From Aphrocallistes beatrix (taxonomy: Eukaryota > Porifera > Hexactinellida > Sceptrulophora > Aphrocallistidae): DNA of 64,000 nt. The notes under the pieces were generated by a model. It was given only the letters and a program-made list of their open reading frames with translations. It searched no databases and had not been told where the DNA came from. A program made the position numbers and the translations under genes. Positions 57,201 through 64,000 of the stretch are shown one piece after another. The stretch spans positions 3,100,001-3,164,000 of the forward strand of contig OY725489.1 of NCBI GenBank assembly GCA_963281255.1, read 5' to 3'. Positions within the stretch are counted from its first letter, which is position 1. Each line of letters starts with the position of its first letter.

Positions 57201-58570
57201 AATCTAGCCTAATTAGGATTTTTTTTAGATCATTTAAATATTGTAATAAAGGTTAACGAAAAATTTCTCATATGGACCCGTAGATATAATATTCGAAATC
57301 TACAATACTAAAAACCCCATGTCAACCGTTGGGAACTAGTCTCTAGCATATTTTTGAGATTTGTTTACTTTATGTATCTAATGTAAAAAAAAGTAAACAA
57401 ATCTTTTTTATTGCTGGTATACACTATAATACATTTAAGATATCAAACATAAGTCGTGGTTTTGAAGTATTAATAACAAAGAAAATATATTGTAGTGTCG
57501 TACAATGGTTTCTATTGTGATAGTGTAGTAATTTATTTTGTATAGAAAAGGTGTGAAAAATTGTTTTCCATTTTTTTGCAGAGATGTGAAAATTTCGCTT
57601 AGATCTCAGAACATAATCGTAGCTATATCATTTGACACCTACTTGCCAATGTTAACATCTCTATGACTTGCCAATTCTTCAATCAATTCGGACAAACAAA
57701 AAAAAATCTTAGCGTTTTAATAAAGGATCGAATATTATTGAATCTCAAAAAAATTGATAATCGTTATTATGACTTCTTTTCCAAATATGCGTCGCAAAGA
57801 TACTGTATTTCAATTTTTGCATCAATCAGAGGCTTATTTTCATTTTTACACTCAACTGAATGTTCCATTTTCCTATACAAATAACATTGTTCAAATTTTT
57901 AAATTTTTTTAGTTTGTGTTCAAGATTTTTTCCTGAGTTTGAGTGATATTTGCAAGATTATAAGTTCTATCTTTAACCCATTCATTATAGAACATAACTG
58001 ACTACAATCATTAGATAATATGGAATACTGACAAAGATATGGATTTCAAAATTGATTTATCGCTGTATTTTTGGTAATTTTCGGCTTAATTTTGTATATA
58101 AATTCGCACAGTTCTTAAAGTATTGGCTTAAACAATAAGATCGTAGTCAGCTATCTTTATTACTATATATACTTACTTTTATTTATGAATTCATTCAATT
58201 CTCACTTGATTTGGCTTTGAGAACTTGTTCAAAATGTAGTTTTAGAATCAAATTTTCCCTTATTATTCGAATAAAATTAAAATTAAAATTATCTCAAGAT
58301 GTTATAAAATAATAATAACTTCAATAATTGTTTCAATGTCATAGGTATTCTATAGACAGATTATATTTCTAGATAGCAGAGCTATTTTAGAACTCAATTC
58401 TTTCTTTCATATTGAGTTCCAATTATATTTTAATTTTAGAACAATCAAATTCCTATGAATTCGAATTAGGAACTAACAATTGTTGCGAGTTTATTTTGAT
58501 GAATCCAAATTTAGGTTCACTGCATAGTCGAATTCTAATCCAACCACTACTTCTAACTGTTAAATATTGT
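57201..58570. other. gap: no recognisable gene
   Basis: A+T-rich DNA with only short, unsupported frames (such as 57663-57884). No termini identified. Confidence 0.5.
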
Positions 58571-58574
58571 TTAG

Positions 58575-58582
58575 TATAAATA
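58575..58582 (+). promoter_or_regulatory. TATA-like box upstream of candidate RNA
   Basis: TATAAATA ends 26 bases before the predicted 5' stem at 58609, the spacing seen in Pol III type-3 promoters. In A+T-rich DNA such a match can arise by chance. Confidence 0.3.
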
Positions 58583-58608
58583 GCTAATGTAAAAGTCTCA
58601 ATTATAGA

Positions 58609-58713
58609 GATAGCCCATATCCTACGCATTGACGAATGCTCTGCCTGGGTAGGAGTTCATGACAATTCCAGTATGGGACGCCTGAAAGAGTTCTTGTGAA
58701 CACATGGGCTATC
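58609..58713 (+). ncRNA. candidate structured small RNA, about 105 nt
   Basis: A 10-bp closing stem (GATAGCCCAT at 58609-58618 with ATGGGCTATC at 58704-58713) encloses further complementary parts. TCCTAC (58620-58625) pairs with GTAGGA (58649-58654); inside it GCATT (58626-58630) pairs with AATGC (58635-58639). GTTC (58690-58693) pairs with GAAC (58698-58701). A run of six T follows at 58716-58721, a possible Pol III terminator. It matches no tRNA, 5S or U6 pattern that I know. It may instead be a small palindromic DNA element. Confidence 0.35.
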
Positions 58714-58871
58714 CGTTTTTTGCTCTAAATAATAACATTTACTTTTTAGGCTGTTTATAAAATATATTTATTGTTCCCATTCTATACTCAATTAGTAACA
58801 AACTATTGTTTTATTCTCAATGACTAAACAAAAAACAAGTACGTCGCTAGAATGAATAGTATTTTCTAATA

Positions 58872-61564
58872 TTATACAAAAGTTTCAAAAGAATCAACAC
58901 AATCTGTACAATACCAGTCGGTATCTTCTTCAATTTCATTTTCAGCGATACCCACGCACTCCATGTGGCTCCACTGATCACATTTATCGCATTGGATCCA
59001 ATTGATCTGGGTTGATTTGACTTTCAGGCCGATTCCAATGCCTACTATGCAGTTTTCTTCAGTGCCTTGACATATTTGGCATATGGCTATTGGAGCTGAT
59101 TGAGGCTGTGCAATATCCTCTTCGGAAGACGAGCTGTGAAATTTCTGGTCTGTTGAATATGCTCCAGAAGAATAGCCAGCGCCGTGTTTTCTGATTTGTC
59201 TCGCGACTTTGCTATACCGATGCTGCCTCTTAGCAAAACGGCTCTGTTGCCTGGCTTGGATCTGATAGCTTGCTTTCACCCTTCTGAGGTCTAATTTTTC
59301 GAAGTGGTTACGAATTTGTGGGGAAATTGGTATTTCAAGGAGTTGAAATAGCGTTTCTATTCCTCGGAAGCCATCATTATATCTGATGATTGCAAGGGCG
59401 GAACCTAATTGCATCATCTCATAGCTTGCATATTCATCTTTATGAACCATTCTCCATAATACAGAGTGTATGGCCTCATTATGGTTCGAGGTTCTCCCCT
59501 CTTGAACTTTTCGAATGAACTCTGGTGCATTATAGCCGAATTCTTGGAAAACATCGGTAATAATCTTGCAAGCACCTTCACTTAGGTAATTCGGGTGGTG
59601 AGGAGGAGTTCTACGATTGAAAATCGCTTCTTGGTACCGGCACCAGGTATTACTTGTGATGGGGCAAAATCTATGGTTATCTTTGGCATTGCCATCATTT
59701 GCTGAAAGATGCAAAGGAATTGCATCTATAGCACGAATAATTTCGCGAATATTGCCGCGATTACGATGTATAGCAATCCTATAGTAGCTTGCTACCTGTC
59801 CAGCAACGGTATCATTAACGGTTCGAATTGCTTTGGTAGGTCCCTCCCAGGTTCCTCTTTTGCGGGAGTCCTTTTGTAATGTGCCCCGAAATGCAGGTGA
59901 TACTTGCTTCAAAGCTTCTGCCTCTGACATCCCCCCGCCTTGGGTTAATAACTGTTTTTGAAGATTCTTTTGATCTCTATTGAGTTTTAGCGCCTTTTCT
60001 TGTTTTCGAATGATGTTAATTTTGATCCTTTTGCAAACGTGAGCCAAGCATTCAATACGTTCAATTTCATGTATGCCAAGGTGTTGATAGAGACCTGCTG
60101 AATGCAATTTATGGTGAGTTTTTGTATCACCATCTGTGACTAATCCTGAAAAAATTACACCGCGATCAAGTGCATCTTGTACAACAGATGGTGCCAACGC
60201 TGATTCAAGCTGCACAGAGGCGTAGTCTTGATACTTAGCTGTGCAAACTTTGGAGTGACTTGCGTTCCAAGTCGACGGTCTTTTTTCGTGATTTGGCCTG
60301 TCATTAGAAGATTTTCATACTCGTTGCAAAGTTTGCATGAGTTTGATGCTATGCCATATGATAAAACCTTTCCCGTGTTTGCAGATATTGCCGCTGCAAA
60401 GCAGTACCTGCTAAATCCTCCGCCACTTTTTCCACTACGTTGTTGGTAAGAACCATCATATGAAGCAATAGCATGGACATATTTTCCATCGAATTGACAT
60501 TCTGCGTGAGATTTGAGTTCATTCACCGCTCTTTTCATTGATTTTTCTGCAATATATTCGGCTGCAACTATTAACTCCCTTTCCGCTTCAACGTAAGTAT
60601 GGCGAGAACAGGGGATGGGTATGCTTAGTGTCGAGTGATATAGTTCAAGCTTAGAAAGTCCCACACCAATAAGCCTGCCACCCAAAATACTACCATAGAG
60701 TAGTTCGTTTCTTTTTCGAATTTGCTGATCCCCAACTTGAATTTTTGCTTGGGATTTAGCCCCTACACTCCAAAAGCCTTGCTGGGTGGAACATGCGGAA
60801 CACTCGAGTTGTAGGTAAGTAGCAGATCCAGCCCTCTGCTTCGATTGGAACATCCTCATGGAGCCCTTTTTGCACGATTTGCAGACCGTAAGATCATCTA
60901 ACATGGTTAGGAGTGTCTGAAGATTCACTATCATGTTGTCGTATGTTTGCATCCGCAAGGGGGTATCACATGGTTCGAAATATTCAGGCGTATACATAAG
61001 CTTTCGATGAGCAACCGTTTCCTTATACTGTTTTTCAACAGTCGCCTTGGATGTTCCTGATATTGATCCAGGAGGTGGAGGTGGTATTGGTTTGGATTGT
61101 TGCTTGAAGCGGTCGAACTCGCTTTTCGGGAAATTCACAGGAATAGGAGAGATAACACCTTCCCTCTCATATGTTGGCGAAAAGCTTCTTTTTGAGGAAG
61201 TGAATCTATTCCCTGGAAATTGTCTCTTGTGCCGGCCAAATTGGAACTTTTTCTTTCCCTTAGTTCTCAAATCGATGGTGCCATGGTCAACAGGTTCTTG
61301 GAATACATCATCATCTGGCTCTTGGGCGCATAGCTCCAACCCTGGTTCCAATGGAGTAATGACAGCTTGTCGTAAACCCGAAAAGGTTGGGCTATCTTCA
61401 GGGGCAAGCGGAGTATTCATGCGCGGAATAGATGTAGTTGGTTGTTGTTGAGGCGCTGGAGTTGGAGGAAGAGAATAGCTATCGCTCCTCAATATGCGAC
61501 GACTTCGTGAAAAGGTCTCGTTATCATCGGACGAACTTGATTCGTTTCTGTATCTGTATGCCAT
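58872..61564 (-). pseudogene. Mutator-like-domain transposase with PHD finger, one frameshift
   Basis: Two minus-strand frames cover one protein of about 900 residues: 60155-61564 (N-terminal) and 58872-60215 (C-terminal), joined by a one-base shift near 60240. The N-terminal 170 residues are disordered and proline-rich. A zinc ribbon uses C228, C231, C255 and C258. The catalytic core begins HAIASYDGSYQQR (Asp370) and continues in the second frame with GLVTDGDTKTHH (Asp), a spacing typical of Mutator-like transposase domains in animal TEs. The C-terminus is a PHD-type zinc finger (CQICQG, CDKCDQWSHMECVG, WYCTDC) that might read chromatin. Terminal repeats were not found. The superfamily (MULE-type or Kolobok-type) is left open. 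Apart from the shift it is well preserved. Confidence 0.8.
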
Positions 61565-62015
61565 TGCAATTATACAAGTTTATAGAATAATTTTATGTAA
61601 AACTTTGATATGTGCTTGTTTGTATTCTATGGATTAGCTCTTATATACTTATATCGCATCTAAAATTAACTCTTGAAATGAAAACTAAAATTAGAAAATT
61701 AAATGTAAGGATATTAGATTATGAATGTATCATATTCCAAAAGACATTATAAATTCATATAATGAATTCTAAAATTATCTTTAGAATTGAAAACTATAAT
61801 TAGAAATTTCAAAAAAGTATAAGCTGGATATTTGTCTAATTAATTAGACTTAAACTATTGGATTACAACTAATTATAGTTTAAATTCTTTGCTATCTGTA
61901 ATTGGATATAACATCATATCAGTAACTGGATATCAGATAATTTTTTAACCTTAATTAATTAATATTAGATTACAACTAATTTTAGTTGAAAATCTTGCAA
62001 CGGTATATACACTAT
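61565..62015. other. gap: A+T-rich, upstream of the transposase
   Basis: Probable 5' flank of the Mutator-like gene. Contains short repeats around CTAAAATTA and AACTAATTATAGTT, but no defined terminus. Confidence 0.4.
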
Positions 62016-62306
62016 CAAATTTCAATATACTATAACTCTGCCAAAAGCATTCAGAATGCAGCCAAATTTCATAATCGATGAATCTGGTGTATTATCTTCA
62101 TGAAAAAGTCATTAGAAGAAAAATTCAATTTTTTATATTTTTTTGGAAATTTAGTCACTTTGGACACTCAAATTTCAATATACTATAACTCTTCCAAAAG
62201 CATTCAGAATGCAGCCAAATTTCATAATCGATGAATCTGGTGTATTATCTTCGTGAAAAAGTCATTAGAAGAAAAATTATTTTTTTGGAAATTTAGTCAC
62301 TTTGGA
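62016..62306 (+). repeat. tandem duplication, period about 153 bp
   Basis: Two direct copies of TTCAATATACTATAACTC through GAAATTTAGTCACTTTGGAC (offset 62021 to 62174), differing by a few bases and a short deletion in the second copy. Confidence 0.85.
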
Positions 62307-62336
62307 CCGGTGAGTAAACTGGCCATTCCAATAACT

Positions 62337-62717
62337 TCAGATGTTGACTGTCCATGATTTACTGAAATTCGATTTATTAAACGAAGAATTGTTCTCCTGC
62401 ATTGCCCATCCATCTGAATAGCACACATCTGCAATCTCAATTAAACACTCATTCAGGGTATCAATGTACATCTTAGAAGTGAAATTAGGTGTGAAGATCT
62501 TCAATAAAGGATCCCCTCTAGCTGAAATACCGCCCCATATGTGTAGCTTTGATGGGTACCTTTTCATCAAAAAATGGTATTTTCTTTTGAGTCCACATCC
62601 CCACACTACCTCGATATACCAGGACGGACGTTCATCTGTGAACTTTTCACCATTGAACTCATTCCACACATGCTTCATGTGTAATAAATGGCCCCATGAC
62701 GGGGGACTTTTAGTCAA
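62337..62717 (-). pseudogene. truncated Tc1-type transposase
   Basis: A 126-residue minus frame related to the DD34E enzyme at 23642-24617: EKFTDERPSWYI (first Asp), LHIWGGISARGDPLLKIF and AMQENNSSFNKSNF. The position of the second catalytic Asp (LQEDNSS in the relative) reads Asn (MQENNSS). It ends before the final Glu block, and no terminal repeats are visible. Confidence 0.82.
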
Positions 62718-62972
62718 CTCCGTAGCTCGATAGATGTCAAATTAGAAGAAGCATTTGACAATTTAGATGTAAGATTGCCGTGAAGTTAGTGTATATACAT
62801 CTTTATACATCCTTAGAGCAGAGATTCCAGAACTGGCAAAAAACGAAGTTGTACGGATTTTCTTTTGCCAACGTTTGCTTGCTACTATCTTTCCTCCAAT
62901 TTAGATTTAGTTTTATTCACTCTACTTTTTTTACATACAATGTGTCCAGAAATTATAGGCACTAAGCTTCAA

Positions 62973-63833
62973 CTTAATGTAATATCAAATTAGTACTTAG
63001 AAAGAGTATTATAATTTCAGGATAACGTCATTTATGTATTTTCTTACTATTTATACATCGTTTTGAGTCACATAATCATATCATGTGATTACCCAGCATC
63101 TTTTCTGAAATGCAAACTCATTCTATGTCTCAGTTTTTGTCAAAATCCCAATCACTATTTGCTATGGTATAATAATGTTTTCTTCTATATCGCTTAATTT
63201 AGTTATAGAAATATCAAAGTATGTACATATCTTGTAGTTGTGCAATTCTTAAGTATTTGTTCAAAGGATTCGGCAAGATATAGGCTCTGGAAGTCAGAAT
63301 TAGGGGGTGTGATTGACGCAGAGAATAACAAAGTAAAAGTGGAATTTCGCCCATAAAATTCATAATTCTGAACTTAACTTTTTTCAAGTAATGGAATAAC
63401 TAGTAATAATTAGTGATATTTGTGAGGATTTACTACAAATACAATTATATTTTCTCAAATTCAATTTTTTTTCTCGAGAAATTTGATTATTGTAGGGCAA
63501 TCACTGACACACACCCTAATTCTGACTTCGAGAGTCTATATCTTGCTGAATCCTTTGAACAAATACTTAAGAATTGCACAACTACAAGATATGTACATAC
63601 TTTGATATTTCTATAACTAAATTAAGCGATATAGAAGAAAACATTATTATACCATAGCAAATAGTGATTGGGATTTTGACAAAAGCTGAGACATAGAATG
63701 AGTTTGCATTTCAGAAAAGATGCTGGGTAATCACATGATATGATTATGTGACTCAAAACGATGTATAAATAGTAAGAAAATACATAAATGAAGTTATCCT
63801 GGAACTATTTCTAAGTACTAGTTTGATATTATA
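62973..63833. repeat. foldback palindrome FB3
   Basis: The left arm (about 62973-63325) is complementary to the right arm (about 63495-63833). Paired landmarks include ATCTTGTAGTTGTGCAATTC (63230) with its complement (63570), and ACATAATCATATCATGTGAT (63070) with its complement (63735). The loop is about 170 nt. Reading frames in both arms are mirror artefacts. It abuts the TTAA element at 63834. The interval 62718-62972 shows nothing recognised. Confidence 0.85.
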
Positions 63834-63837
63834 TTAA

Positions 63838-64000
63838 GGATACCGCCTTCGAAAAAACTTGTATGATTTGGCTTACATCATACGATGAAAGTAGAGCTAT
63901 TAGAGATGTTAAGCGTGGGGAGGTATCTTCATCAAGAAATACTGACACATTCCAAACCGTTTTTGATTGTCATTTCTAGATTTTGAGATACAGTGTATCA
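63838..64000. mobile_element. end of a second TTAA-flanked element, running off the edge
   Basis: TTAA (63834-63837) followed by GGATACCGCC. The next 160 bases resemble the reverse complement of the right end of the element at 12748-14676 (shared TTTGGCTTACA, GATGTTAAGCGTGGG, CATTTCTAG). The rest lies outside the window. Confidence 0.75.

Noticed and set aside
58609-58713. Assignment of the structured element as a tRNA, 5S rRNA or U6 gene
   Set aside because: No T-loop or B-box, no 5S or U6 sequence signature; kept only as an unassigned candidate RNA.
63413-63616. Small reading frame with a hydrophobic, secretion-like start
   Set aside because: It lies in the loop and right arm of palindrome FB3; a mirror frame exists in the other arm, and there is no family motif.

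Overview
The window looks like repeat-dense, A+T-rich nuclear DNA of an animal, most likely an arthropod and possibly a crustacean such as a copepod; the species guess is inference only. The reasons are mariner, Tc1, DD37E/DD37D, piggyBac, hAT, pogo-like, Helentron-like and Ty3/Gypsy elements side by side, GT-AG introns, and no operons or bacterial signals. I found no convincing single-copy host gene; nearly every protein I can name comes from a transposable element (TE), and nearly all are broken.

Layout. 1-5.5 kb: a gag-like fragment, a large foldback repeat, and two inverted copies of an unrecognised proline-rich/coiled-coil gene on either side of a full-length mariner. 5.6-10.8 kb: a dispersed repeat, a decayed piggyBac transposase and a decayed Tc1. 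10.8-20.5 kb: coiled-coil exon remnants, a 1.9 kb TTAA-flanked element inside a second copy of the dispersed repeat, a decayed hAT transposase and a pogo-like MITE. 20.67-44.09 kb: a giant interrupted palindrome with arms of about 4.3 kb. Each arm carries a piggyBac gene, a second piggyBac fragment and the coiled-coil gene. The left arm has taken a Tc1 (DD34E), a DD37E element, a Helentron-like element and a DD37D mariner. That mariner holds a Ty3/Gypsy element, which holds a foldback element in its 5' LTR and a hAT MITE in pol, and the hAT MITE holds a pogo-like MITE. Target-site duplications (TSDs) support the DNA-transposon and LTR layers of this stack.

44-58 kb: mostly non-coding MITEs, palindromes, tandem duplications and a satellite-bearing MITE, plus a fragment of a different piggyBac family. 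58.6-61.6 kb: a candidate structured RNA next to a Mutator-like-domain transposase with a C-terminal PHD finger, split by one frameshift. 62-64 kb: a tandem duplication, a truncated Tc1, another foldback palindrome and the end of a second TTAA-flanked element.

The genes do not form a pathway; they are a layered record of insertions. The least explained items are the coiled-coil gene family that sits in inverted pairs, the giant palindrome with a nearly identical core, the intron present in one piggyBac lineage and absent in another, and the structured RNA candidate at 58.6 kb. All identities and similarity levels here were read by eye.
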